A stretch of 64,000 nt of DNA from assembly GCA_037893225.1 (NCBI GenBank), contig JAZGUH010000103.1, positions 2,542,001 to 2,606,000 on the forward strand. Direction: 5' to 3'. A program made the position numbers and the translations under genes. Below, one piece after another: positions 47,310 to 59,236 of the stretch; position 1 is the stretch's first letter; each line of letters opens with the position of its first letter. The DNA comes from Hippasteria phrygiana. Taxonomy: Eukaryota > Echinodermata > Asteroidea > Valvatida > Goniasteridae. The notes beneath the pieces were generated by a model. It was given only the letters and a program-made list of their open reading frames with translations. It searched no databases and had not been told where the DNA came from.

Positions 47310-48010
47310 CCCTGTTCATAATTGAATGGTATATTGACCAAATCCAGTTATTTTTACACTTATGGGTAGCTTAGATCTAGCGCAACAATTTGAGACCATC
47401 GCCAGCTTCACAGCGTTAGAACTCTTCGAGAAAATTCAAACCTCGCAACTAATTTCTTTCTGTGAACTCTGTGTGCCTTCTCCCGTTTACTGCATTGTGG
47501 CTGCTTAACGTTTGCCAAATTTTCAGATGAACGCCCCTCCTTTCCCTGTTCATAATTGAATGGTATATTGACCAAATCCAGTAATTTTTACACGTATGGG
47601 TAGCGTAGATATAGCGCAACAATTTCAGACCATCGCCAGCTTCACAGTGTTAGAACTCTTCGAGAAAAATCAAACCTCGCATCAAATTTCTTCCTGTGAA
47701 CTCTGTGTGCGTTCTTCCGTTTACTGCATTGTGACTGCTTAACGTTTGCCACATTTTCAGATGAACGCCACTCCTTTCCCTGTTCATAATTGAATGGGAT
47801 ATTGACCAAATCCAGTAATTTTCACACGTATGGGTAGCTTAGATCTAGCGCAACAATTTGAGACCATCGTTAGCTTCATAGCGTGAGAACTCTTCGAGAA
47901 AATTCAAACCTCGCAACAAATTGTTCCCATGAACTCTGTGTGCGTTCTCCCGTTTACTGCATTGTGACTGCTTAACGTTTGCCAAATTTTCAGATGAACG
48001 CCCCTCCTTT
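47160..48010. repeat. Island of (B)-S-U-N monomers inside block IV
   Basis: From accatcacaagctt near 47160, about 850 bp leave the a-h class set. A B or Y tail (aagtgtttcccatg, ttttaaatg) is followed by S (47310, cagttatttttacacttatg, gtgccttctccc), U (47544, gcgtagatata, cacagtgttag, gaaaaatc) and N (47778, atcgttagc, aaattgttcccatg). This run matches the Y-S-U-N end of the block V unit (for example 55027-55961). Block IV order resumes with c at 48011. Confidence 0.9.
47778..48010. repeat. Class N monomer (233 bp), block V form
   Basis: It has atcgttagcttcatagcgtg and aaattgttcccatg, but with gccaaattttcag and cctcctttccctg at its end, as in the block V N copies. The block II N copies have gcaaaatt and a tattccctg end. 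Confidence 0.9.
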
Positions 48011-50582
48011 CCCTGTTCATAATTGAATGGTATATTGACCAAATCCAGTCATTTTTACACTGATGGGTAGCTTAGATTTAGCGCAACAATTTCAGACCAT
48101 CGCCAGCTTCACAGCGTTAGAACTCTTCGAGAAAATTCAAACCTCGCAACACATTTCTTCCTGTGAACCATGTGTGCGTTCTCCCGTTTACTGCATTGTG
48201 GCTGCTTAACGTTTGCCAAATTTTCAGAAGAACGCCCCTCCCTTCCCTGGTCATAATTATATGGTATATTGACCAAATCCAGTAATTTTCACACGTATGG
48301 GTAGCTTAGATCTAGCGCAACAATTTGAGACCATCGCCAGCTTCACAGCGTTAGAACTCTTCGAGAAAATTCAAACCTCGCAACAAATTTATTTCTGTTA
48401 ACTCTGTGTGCGTTCTCCCGTTTAATGCATTGTGGCTGCTTAACGTTTGCCAAATTTTCAGATGAAAGCCCCTCCTTTCCCTGTTCATAATTTCATGAGA
48501 TATTGACCAAATCCAGTAATTTTCACACGTATGGGTAGCTTAGATCTAGCGCAACAATTTGAGACCATCGCCAGCTTCACAGCGTTAGAACTCTTCGAGA
48601 AAATTCAAACCTCGCAACTAATTTCTTTCTGTGAACTCTGTGTGCGTTCTTCCGTTTACTGCATTGTGACTGCTTAACGTTTGCCACATTTTCAGATGAA
48701 CGCCCCTCCTTTCCCTGTTCATAATTGAATGGGATATTGACCAAATCCAGTAATTTTCACATGTATGGGTAGCTTAGATCTAGCGCAACAATTTGAGACC
48801 ATCGCCAGCTCCATAGCGTGAGAACTCTTCGAGAAAATTCAAACCTCGCAACAAATTTTTCCCATGAACTCTGTGTGCGTTCTCCCGTTTACTGCATTGT
48901 GACTGCTTAACGTTTGCCAAATTTTCAGATGAACGCCCCTCCTTTCCCTGTTCATAATTGAATGGTATATTGACCAAATCAAGTCATTTTTACACTGATG
49001 GGTAGCTTAGATTTAGCGCAACAATTTCAGACCATCGCCAGCTTCACAGACTTAGAACTCTTCGAGAAAATTCAAACCTCGCAACTAATTTCTTTCTGTG
49101 AACTCTGTGTGCGTTCTCCCGTTTACTGCATTGTGGCTGCTTAACGTTTGCCAAATTTTCAGATGAACGCCCCTCCTTTGCCTGTTCATAATTGAATGGT
49201 ATATTGACCAAATCCAGTAATTTTTACACGTATGGGTAGCTTAGATCTAGCGCAACAATTTCAGACCATCGCCAGCTTCACAGCGTTAGAACTCTTCGAG
49301 AAAAATCAAACCTCGCATCAAATTTCTTCCTGTGAACTCTGTGTGCGTTCTTCCGTTTACTGCATTGTGACTGCTTAACGTTTGCCACATTTTCAGATGA
49401 ACGCCCCTCCTTTCCCTGTTCATAATTGAATGGGATATTGACCAAATCCAGTAATGTTCACATGTATGGGTAGCTTAGATCTAGCGCAACAATTTGAGAA
49501 CATCGCCAGCTTCATAGCGTGAGAACTCTTCGAGAGAATTCAAACCTCGCAACAATTTTTTTTCCATGAACTCTGTGTGCGTTCTCCCGTTTACTGCATT
49601 GTGACTGCTTAACGTTTGCCACCTTTTCAGATGAACGCCTCTCCTTTCCCTGTTCATAATTGAATGGGATATTGACCAAATCCAGTAATTTTCACACGTA
49701 TGGGTAGCTTAGATCTAGCGCAACAATTTGAGACCATCGCCAGCTCCATAGCGTGATAACTCTTCGAGAAAATTCAAACCTCGCAACAAATTTTTCCCAT
49801 GAACTCTGTGTCCGTTCTTCCGTTTACTGCATTGTGACTGCTTAACGTTTGCCAAATTTTCAGATGAACGCCCCTCCTTTCCCTGTTCATAATTGAATGG
49901 TATATTGACCAAATCCAGTCATTTTTACACTGATGGGTAGCTTAGATATAGCGGAACAATTGCAGACCATCGCCAGCTTCACAGCTTTAGAACTCTTCGA
50001 GAAAATTCAAACCTCGCAACAATTTTTTTTCCATGAACTCTGTGTGCGTTCTCCCGTTTACTGCATTGTGACTGCTTAACGTTTGCCAAATTTTCGGATG
50101 AACGCCCCTCCTTTCCCTGTTCATAATTGAATGGGATATTGACCAAATCCAGTCATTTTTACACGTATGGGTAGCGTAGATATAGCGCAACAATTTCAGA
50201 CCATCGCCAGCTTCACAGAGTTAGAACTCTTCGAGAAAAATCAAACCTCGCATCAAATTTCTTCCTGTGAACTCTGTGTGCGTTCTTCCGTTTACTGCAT
50301 TGTGACTGCTTAACGTTTGCCACATTTTCAGATGAACGCCTCTCCTTTCCCTGTTCATAATTGAATGGGATATTGACGAAATCCAGCAATTTTTACACGT
50401 ATGGGTAGCTTAGATCTAGCGCAACAATTTCAGACCATCGCCAGCTTCACAGCGTTAGAACTCTTCGAGAAAAATCAAACCTCGCATCAAATTTCTTCCT
50501 GTGAACTCTGTGTGCGTTCTTCCGTTTACTGCATTGTGACTGCTTAACGTTTGCCACATTTTCAGATGAACGACACTCCTTT
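48011..50582. repeat. Block IV tail, c-d-g-b-h-e-f-b' and three chimeras
   Basis: Eleven monomers start at 48011, 48245, 48479, 48713, 48946, 49180, 49414, 49648, 49881, 50115 and 50349. Copy-specific changes rise here, including ccctggtcat near 48248, gatgaaagcc near 48464, aaatcaagtc near 48978, cagactta near 49048 and ctttgcctg near 49177. The last three monomers mix a, f, P and C marks. The one at 49881 has gcggaacaattgcag. Confidence 0.84.
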
Positions 50583-50815
50583 CCCTGTTCATAATTGAAT
50601 GGGATATTGACCAAATCCAGTAATTTTCACACGTATGGGTAGCTTAGATCTAGCACAACAATTTGAGACCATCGTTAGCTTCATAGCGTGAGAACTCTTC
50701 GAGAAAATTCAAACCTCGCAACAAATTGTTCCCATGAACTCTGTGTGCGTTCTCCCGTTTACTGCATTGTGACTGCTTAACGTTTGCAAAATTTTCAGAT
50801 GAACGCCCCTCTATT
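50583..50815. repeat. Class N monomer (233 bp), block II form
   Basis: It has aaattgttcccatg, gcaaaattttcag and a cctctattccctg end, as at 19370. It has a private tctagcacaac near 50648. The C before it and the O/D after it are also shared with 15394-16094. Confidence 0.9.
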
Positions 50816-51751
50816 CCCTGTTCATAATTGAATGGTATATTGACCAAATCCAGTCATTTTTACAATGATCGGTAGCTTAGATCTAGCGCAACAATTTCAG
50901 ACCATCGCTAGCTTCACAGCGTTAGAACTCTTCGAGAAAATTAAAACCTCGCAACACATTTCTTCCTGTGAACCCAGTGTGCGTTCTCCCGTTTACTGCA
51001 TTGTGGCTGCTTAACGTTTGCCAAATTTTCAGATGAACGCCCCTCCTTTCCCTGTTCGAAATTGAATGGTATATTGACCAAATCCAGTAATTTTCACACG
51101 TATGGGTACCTTAGATCTAGCGCAACAATTTGAGACCATCGCCAGCTTCACAGCGTTAGAACTCTTCGAGAAAATTCAAACCTCGCAACAAATTTCTTTC
51201 TGTGAACCCTGTGTGCGTTCTCCCGTTTACTGCATTGTGGCTGCTTAACGTTTGCCAAATTTTCAGATGAACACCCCTCCTTTCCCTGTTCATAATTAAA
51301 TGGGATATTGACCAAATCCAGTAATTTTTACACGTATGGGTAGCTTAGATCTAGCGCAACAATTTGAGACCATCGCCAGCTTCACAGGGTTAGAACTCTT
51401 CGAGAAAATTCAAACCTCGCAACTAATTTCTTTCTGTAAACTCTGTGTGCGTTCTCCCATTTGCTGCATTGTGGCTGCTTAACGTTTGCCAAATTTTCAG
51501 ATGAACGCCCCTCCTTTCCCTGTTCATAATTGAATGGGACATTGACCAAATCCAGCAATTTTCATCCGTATGGGTAGCTTAGATATAGCGCAACAGTTTC
51601 AGACCATCACAAGCTTCACAGCGTTAGAACTCTTCGAGAAAATTCAAACCTCGCAACTAAGTGTTTCCCATGAACTCCGTGTGCGTTCTCCCGTTTACTG
51701 CATTGTGACTGCTTAACGTTTGCCAAATTTTCAGATGAACGCCCCTCCTTT

Positions 51752-51984
51752 CCCTGTTCATAATTGAATGGTATATTGACCAAATCCAGTCATTTTTACA
51801 ATGATGGGTAGCGTAGATATAGCGCAACAATTTCAGACCATCGCCAGCTTCACAGTGTTAGAACTCTTCGAGAAAATTCAAACCTCGCAACAAATTGTTC
51901 CCATGAACTCTGTGTGCGTTCTCCCGTTTACTGCATTGTGACTGCTTAACGTTTGCAGAATTTTCAGATGAACGCCCCTCTATT
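51752..51984. repeat. Chimeric monomer O/U/N (233 bp)
   Basis: It starts as O (cagtcatttttacaatgatg), continues as U (gcgtagatata, cacagtgttag) and ends as N (aaattgttcccatg, gcagaattttcag, cctctattccctg). Three class marks in one monomer imply at least two exchange events. Confidence 0.82.
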
Positions 51985-52686
51985 CCCTGTTCATAATTGA
52001 ATGGTATATTGACCAAATCCAGTCATTTTTACAATGATGGGTAGCTTAGATCTAGCGCAACAATTTCAGACCATCGCTAGCTTCACAGCGTTAGAACTCT
52101 TCCAGAAAATTCAAACCTCGCAACACATTTCTTCCTGTGAACCCTGTGTGCGTTCTCCCGTTTACTGCATTGTGACTGCTTAACGTTTGCCAAATTTTCA
52201 GATGAACGCCCCTCCTTTCCCTGTTCGAAATTGAATGGTATATTGACCAAATCCAGTAATTTTCACACGTATGGGTACCTTAGATCTAGCGCAACAATTT
52301 GAGACCATCGCCAGCTTCACAGCGTTAGAACTCTTCCAGAAAATTCAAACCTCGCAACACATTTCTTCCTGTGAACCCTGTGTGCGTTCTCCCGTTTACT
52401 GCATTGTGGCTGCTTAACGTTTGCCAAATTTTCAGATGAACACCCCTCCTTTCCCTGTTCATAATTGAATGGGATATTGACCAAATCCAGTATTTTTTAC
52501 ACGTATGGGTAGCTTAGATCTAGCGCAACAATTTGAGACCATCGCCAGCTTCACAGCGTTAGAACTCTTCGAGAAAATTCAAACCTCGCAACTAATTTCT
52601 TTCTGTAAACTCTGTGTGCGTTCTCCCGTTTGCTGCATTGTGGCTGCTTAACGTTTGCCAAATTTTCAGATGAACGCCCCTCCTTT

Positions 52687-55600
52687 CCCTGTTCATAATG
52701 GAATGGGACATTGACCAAATCCAGCAATTTTCACACGTATGGGTAGCTTAGATATAGCGCAACAGTTTCAGACCATCACAAGCTTCACAGCGTTAGAACT
52801 CTTCGAGAAAATTCAAACCTCGCAACAAATTTCTTTCTGTGAACCCTGTGTGCGTTCTCCCGTTTACTGCATTGTGGCTGCTTAACGTTTGCCAAATTTT
52901 CAGATGAACACCCCTCCTTTCCCTGTTCATAATTGAATGGGATATTGACCAAATCCAGTAATTTTTACACGTATGGGTAGCTTAGATCTAGCGCAACAAT
53001 TTGAGACCATCGCCAGCTTCACAGGGTTAGAACTCTTCGAGAAAATTCAAACCTCGCAACTAATTTCTTTCTGTAAACTCTGTGTGCGTTCTCCCGTTTG
53101 CTGCATTGTGGCTGCTTAACGTTTGCCAAATTTTCAGATGAACGCCCCTCCTTTCCCTGTTCATAATTGAATGGGACATTGACCAAATCCAGCAATTTTC
53201 ATACGTATGGGTAGCTTAGATATAGCGCAACAGTTTCAGACCATCACAAGCTTTACAGCGTTAGAACTCTTCGAGAAAATTCAAACCTCGCAACTAAGTG
53301 TTTCCCATGAACTCCGTGTGCGTTCTCCCGTTTACTGCATTGTGACTGCTTAACGTTTGCCAAATTTTCAGATGAACACCCCTCCTTTCCCTGTTCATAA
53401 TTGAATGGGATATTGACCAAATCCAGTATTTTTTACACGTATGGGTAGCTTAGATCTAGCGCAACAATTTGAGACCATCGCCAGCTTCACAGCGTTAGAA
53501 CTCTTCGAGAAAATTCAAACCTCGCAACTAATTTCTTTCTGTAAACTCTGTGTGCGTTCTCCCGTTTGCTGCATTGTGGCTGCTTAACGTTTGCCAAATT
53601 TTCAGATGAACGCCCCTCCTTTCCCTGTTCATAATTGAATGGGACATTGACCAAATCCAGCAATTTTCACACGTATGGGTAGCTTAGATATAGCGCAACA
53701 GTTTCAGACCATCACAAGCTTCACAGCGTTAGAACTCTTCGAGAAAATTCAAACCTCGCAACAAATTTCTTTCTGTGAACCCTGTGTGCGTTCTCCCGTT
53801 TACTGCATTGTGGCTGCTTAACGTTTGCCAAATTTTCAGATGAACACCCCTCCTTTCCCTGTTCATAATTGAATGGGATATTGACCAAATCCAGTAATTT
53901 TCACACGTATGGGTAGCTTAGATCTAGCGCAACAATTTGAGACCATCGCCAGCTTCACAGGGTTAGAACTCTTCGAGAAAATTCAAACCTCGCAACTAAT
54001 TTCTTTCTGTAAACTCTGTGTGCGTTCTCCCGTTTGCTGCATTGTGGCTGCTTAACGTTTGCCAAATTTTCAGATGAACGCCCCTCCTTTCCCTGTTCAT
54101 AATTGAATGGGACATTGACCAAATCCAGCAATTTTCATACGTATGGGTAGCTTAGATATAGCGCAACAGTTTCAGACCATCACAAGCTTCACAGCGTTAG
54201 AACTCTTCGAGAAAATTCAAACCTCGCAACTAAGTGTTTCCCATGAACTCCGTGTGCGTTCTCCCGTTTACTGCATTGTGACTGCTTAACGTTTGCCAAA
54301 TTTTTAAATGAACGCCCCTCCTTTCCCTGTTCATAATTGAATGGTATATTGACCAAATCCAGTTATTTTTACACTTATGGGTAGCTTAGATCTAGCGCAA
54401 CAATTTGAGACCATCGCCAGCTTCACAGCGTTAGAACTCTTCGAGAAAATTCAAACCTCGCAACTAATTTCTTTCTGTAAACTCTGTGTGCGTTCTCCCG
54501 TTTGCTGCATTGTGGCTGCTTAACGTTTGCCAAATTTTCAGATGAACGCCCCTCCTTTCCCTGTTCATAATTGAATGGGACATTGACCAAATCCAGCAAT
54601 TTTCACACGTATGGGTAGCTTAGATATAGCGCAACAGTTTCAGACCATCACAAGCTTCACAGCGTTAGAACTCTTCGAGAAAATTCAAACCTCGCAACAA
54701 ATTTCTTTCTGTGAACCCTGTGTGCGTTCTCCCGTTTACTGCATTGTGGCTGCTTAACGTTTGCCAAATTTTCAGATGAACACCCCTCCTTTCCCTGTTC
54801 ATAATTGAATGGGATATTGACCAAATCCAGTAATTTTTACACGTATGGGTAGCTTAGATCTAGCGCAACAATTTGAGACCATCGCCAGCTTCACAGGGTT
54901 AGAACTCTTCGCGAAAATTCAAACCTCGCAACTAATTTCTTTCTGTAAACTCTGTGTGCGTTCTCCCGTTTGCTGCATTGTGGCTGCTTAACGTTTGCCA
55001 AATTTTCAGATGAACGCCCCTCCTTTCCCTGTTCATAATTGAATGGGACATTGACCAAATCCAGCAATTTTCATACGTATGGGTAGCTTAGATATAGCGC
55101 AACAGTTTCAGACCATCACAAGCTTCACAGCGTTAGAACTCTTCGAGAAAATTCAAACCTCGCAACTAAGTGTTTCCCATGAACTCCGTGTGCGTTCTCC
55201 CGTTTACTGCATTGTGACTGCTTAACGTTTGCCAAATTTTTAAATGAACGCCCCTCCTTTCCCTGTTCATAATTGAATGGTATATTGACCAAATCCAGTT
55301 ATTTTTACACTTATGGGTAGCTTAGATCTAGCGCAACAATTTGAGACCATCGCCAGCTTCACAGCGTTAGAACTCTTCGAGAAAATTCAAACCTCGCAAC
55401 TAATTTCTTTCTGTGAACTCTGTGTGCCTTCTCCCGTTTACTGCATTGTGGCTGCTTAACGTTTGCCAAATTTTCAGATGAACGCCCCTCCTTTCCCTGT
55501 TCATAATTGAATGGTATATTGACCAAATCCAGTAATTTTTACACGTATGGGTAGCGTAGATATAGCGCAACAATTTCAGACCATCGCCAGCTTCACAGTG

Positions 55601-55961
55601 TTAGAACTCTTCGAGAAAAATCAAACCTCGCATCAAATTTCTTCCTGTGAACTCTGTGTGCGTTCTTCCGTTTACTGCATTGTGACTGCTTAACGTTTGC
55701 CACATTTTCAGATGAACGCCACTCCTTTCCCTGTTCATAATTGAATGGGATATTGACCAAATCCAGTAATTTTCACACGTATGGGTAGCTTAGATCTAGC
55801 GCAACAATTTGAGACCATCGTTAGCTTCATAGCGTGAGAACTCTTCGAGAAAATTCAAACCTCGCAACAAATTGTTCCCATGAACTCTGTGTGCGTTCTC
55901 CCGTTTACTGCATTGTGACTGCTTAACGTTTGCCAAATTTTCAGATGAACGCCCCTCCTTT
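52687..55961. repeat. Block V 14-mer, copy 1 (3,275 bp)
   Basis: The order is X-V-Y-W-X-V-Y-(S/W)-X-V-Y-S-U-N, with starts at 52687, 52921, 53155, 53389, 53623, 53857, 54091, 54325, 54559, 54793, 55027, 55261, 55495 and 55729. It is three tetramer steps followed by U-N. X at 52687 has aatggaatggg. V at 54793 has cttcgcgaaaattc near 54909. Confidence 0.94.
55729..55961. repeat. Class N monomer (233 bp)
   Basis: It closes the first 14-mer and supplies the one base missing from fourteen full steps. Its lost base opens the 68-codon minus-strand frame at 55796-56002. Confidence 0.92.
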
Positions 55962-58900
55962 CCCTGTTCATAATTGAATGGGACATTGACCAAATCCAGC
56001 AATTTTCACACGTATGGGTAGCTTAGATATAGCGCAACAGTTTCAGACCATCACAAGCTTCACAGCGTTAGAACTCTTCGAGAAAATTCAAACCTCGCAA
56101 CAAATTTCTTTCTGTGAACCCTGTGTGCGTTCTCCCGTTTACTGCATTGTGGCTGCTTAACGTTTGCCAAATTTTCAGATGAACACCCCTCCTTTCCCTG
56201 TTCATAATTGAATGGGATATTGACCAAATCCAGTAATTTTTACACGTATGGGTAGCTTAGATCTAGCGCAACAATTTGAGACCATCGCCAGCTTCACAGG
56301 GTTAGAACTCTTCGAGAAAATTCAAACCTCGCAACTAATTTCTTTCTGTAAACTCTGTGTGCGTTCTCCCGTTTGCTGCATTGTGGCTGCTTAACGTTTG
56401 CCAAATTTTCAGATGAACGCCCCTCCTTTCCCTGTTCATAATTGAATGGGACATTGACCAAATCCAGCAATTTTCATACGTATGGGTAGCTTAGATATAG
56501 CGCAACAGTTTCAGACCATCACAAGCTCTACAGCGTTAGAACTCTTCGAGAAAATTCAAACCTCGCAACTAAGTGTTTCCCATGAACTCCGTGTGCGTTC
56601 TCCCGTTTACTGCATTGTGACTGCTTAACGTTTGCCAAATTTTCAGATGAACACCCCTCCTTTCCCTGTTCATAATTGAATGGGATATTGACCAAATCCA
56701 GTATTTTTTACACGTATGGGTAGCTTAGATCTAGCGCAACAATTTGAGACCATCGCCAGCTTCACAGCGTTAGAACTCTTCGAGAAAATTCAAACCTCGC
56801 AACTAATTTCTTTCTGTAAACTCTGTGTGCGTTCTCCCGTTTGCTGCATTGTGGCTGCTTAACGTTTGCCAAATTTTCAGATGAACGCCCCTCCTTTCCC
56901 TGTTCATAATTGAATGGGACATTGACCAAATCCAGCAATTTTCACACGTATGGGTAGCTTAGATATAGCGCAACAGTTTCAGACCATCACAAGCTTCACA
57001 GCGTTAGAACTCTTCGAGAAAATTCAAACCTCGCAACAAATTTCTTTCTGTGAACCCTGTGTGCGTTCTCCCGTTTACTGCATTGTGGCTGCTTAACGTT
57101 TGCCAAATTTTCAGATGAACACCCCTCCTTTCCCTGTTCATAATTGAATGGGATATTGACCAAATCCAGTAATTTTTACACGTATGGGTAGCTTAGATCT
57201 AGCGCAACAATTTGAGACCATCGCCAGCTTCACAGGGTTAGAACTCTTCGAGAAAATTCAAACCTCGCAACTAATTTCTTTCTGTAAACTCTGTGTGCGT
57301 TCTCCCGTTTGCTGCATTGTGGCTGCTTAACGTTTGCCAAATTTTCAGATGAACGCCCCTCCTTTCCCTGTTCATAATTGAATGGGACATTGACCAAATC
57401 CAGCAATTTTCATACGTATGGGTAGCTTAGATATAGCGCAACAGTTTCAGACCATCACAAGCTTCACAGCGTTAGAACTCTTCGAGAAAATTCAAACCTC
57501 GCAACTAAGTGTTTCCCATGAACTCCGTGTGCGTTCTCCCGTTTACTGCATTGTGACTGCTTAACGTTTGCCAAATTTTTAAATGAACGCCCCTCCTTTC
57601 CCTGTTCATAATTGAATGGTATATTGACCAAATCCAGTTATTTTTACACTTATGGGTAGCTTAGATCTAGCGCAACAATTTGAGACCATCGCCAGCTTCA
57701 CAGCGTTAGAACTCTTCGAGAAAATTCAAACCTCGCAACTAATTTCTTTCTGTAAACTCTGTGTGCGTTCTCCCGTTTGCTGCATTGTGGCTGCTTAACG
57801 TTTGCCAAATTTTCAGATGAACGCCCCTCCTTTCCCTGTTCATAATTGAATGGGACATTGACCAAATCCAGCAATTTTCACACGTATGGGTAGCTTAGAT
57901 ATAGCGCAACAGTTTCAGACCATCACAAGCTTCACAGCGTTAGAACTCTTCGAGAAAATTCAAACCTCGCAACAAATTTCTTTCTGTGAACCCTGTGTGC
58001 GTTCTCCCGTTTACTGCATTGTGGCTGCTTAACGTTTGCCAAATTTTCAGATGAACACCCCTCCTTTCCCTGTTCATAATTGAATGGGATATTGACCAAA
58101 TCCAGTAATTTTTACACGTATGGGTAGCTTAGATCTAGCGCAACAATTTGAGACCATCGCCAGCTTCACAGGGTTAGAACTCTTCGAGAAAATTCAAACC
58201 TCGCAACTAATTTCTTTCTGTAAACTCTGTGTGCGTTCTCCCGTTTGCTGCATTGTGGCTGCTTAACGTTTGCCAAATTTTCAGATGAACGCCCCTCCTT
58301 TCCCTGTTCATAATTGAATGGGACATTGACCAAATCCAGCAATTTTCATACGTATGGGTAGCTTAGATATAGCGCAACAGTTTCAGACCATCACAAGCTT
58401 CACAGCGTTAGAACTCTTCGAGAAAATTCAAACCTCGCAACTAAGTGTTTCCCATGAACTCCGTGTGCGTTCTCCCGTTTACTGCATTGTGACTGCTTAA
58501 CGTTTGCCAAATTTTTAAATGAACGCCCCTCCTTTCCCTGTTCATAATTGAATGGTATATTGACCAAATCCAGTTATTTTTACACTTATGGGTAGCTTAG
58601 ATCTAGCGCAACAATTTGAGACCATCGCCAGCTTCACAGCGTTAGAACTCTTCGAGAAAATTCAAACCTCGCAACTAATTTCTTTCTGTGAACTCTGTGT
58701 GCCTTCTCCCGTTTACTGCATTGTGGCTGCTTAACGTTTGCCAAATTTTCAGATGAACGCCCCTCCTTTCCCTGTTCATAATTGAATGGTATATTGACCA
58801 AATCCAGTAATTTTTACACGTATGGGTAGCGTAGATATAGCGCAACAATTTCAGACCATCGCCAGCTTCACAGTGTTAGAACTCTTCGAGAAAAATCAAA

Positions 58901-59236
58901 CCTCGCATCAAATTTCTTCCTGTGAACTCTGTGTGCGTTCTTCCGTTTACTGCATTGTGACTGCTTAACGTTTGCCACATTTTCAGATGAACGCCACTCC
59001 TTTCCCTGTTCATAATTGAATGGGATATTGACCAAATCCAGTAATTTTCACACGTATGGGTAGCTTAGATCTAGCGCAACAATTTGAGACCATCGTTAGC
59101 TTCATAGCGTGAGAACTCTTCGAGAAAATTCAAACCTCGCAACAAATTGTTCCCATGAACTCTGTGTGCGTTCTCCCGTTTACTGCATTGTGACTGCTTA
59201 ACGTTTGCCAAATTTTCAGATGAACGCCCCTCCTTT
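55962..59236. repeat. Block V 14-mer, copy 2 (3,275 bp)
   Basis: It has the same order and length as copy 1. The marker difference seen is in the first Y (56430), which has agctctacag where copy 1 has agctttacag. Confidence 0.94.
59004..59236. repeat. Class N monomer (233 bp)
   Basis: It closes the second 14-mer, 3,275 bp after the N at 55729, and reads the same by eye. Confidence 0.92.

Larger units (their letters stand above)
31184..50582. repeat. Block IV: a-to-h class HORs with 233-bp b monomers (83 monomers)
   Basis: a has cagtcatttttacactgatg and cgttcttccg. b has agctccatagcgtgagaac and the 233-bp aacaaatttttcccatg. b' adds gcgtgataac and tgtgtccgttcttcc. c has gattta, gaaccatgtg and cagaagaacg. 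d has aattatatgg, ctgttaactc and gtttaatgc. e has gaaaaatcaaacctcgcatc. f has cacatgtatggg and gagagaattc (an EcoRI site). g has aatttcatgag. h has actgatggg, gattta and cacagagttag. Twenty-two b or b' monomers start at 31418, 32587, 33054, 33989, 35158, 36093, 36560, 37495, 38430, 39365, 39832, 40533, 41702, 42637, 43104, 44039, 44506, 45441, 45908, 46843, 48713 and 49648. Each opens a 65-codon minus-strand frame 67 bp downstream of its start, purely from the lost base. Confidence 0.92.
50583..52686. repeat. Block V entry: N-(O/D)-(E/F)-V-Y-(U/N)-(O/D)-(E/D)-W
   Basis: Nine monomers start at 50583, 50816, 51050, 51284, 51518, 51752, 51985, 52219 and 52453. Two N-O pairs (50583 and 51752, each with a 233-bp first member) resemble those of block II. 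E-start monomers carry gggtacctt (51050, 52219). Y at 51518 has ttcatccgta in place of ttcatacgta. Confidence 0.85.
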
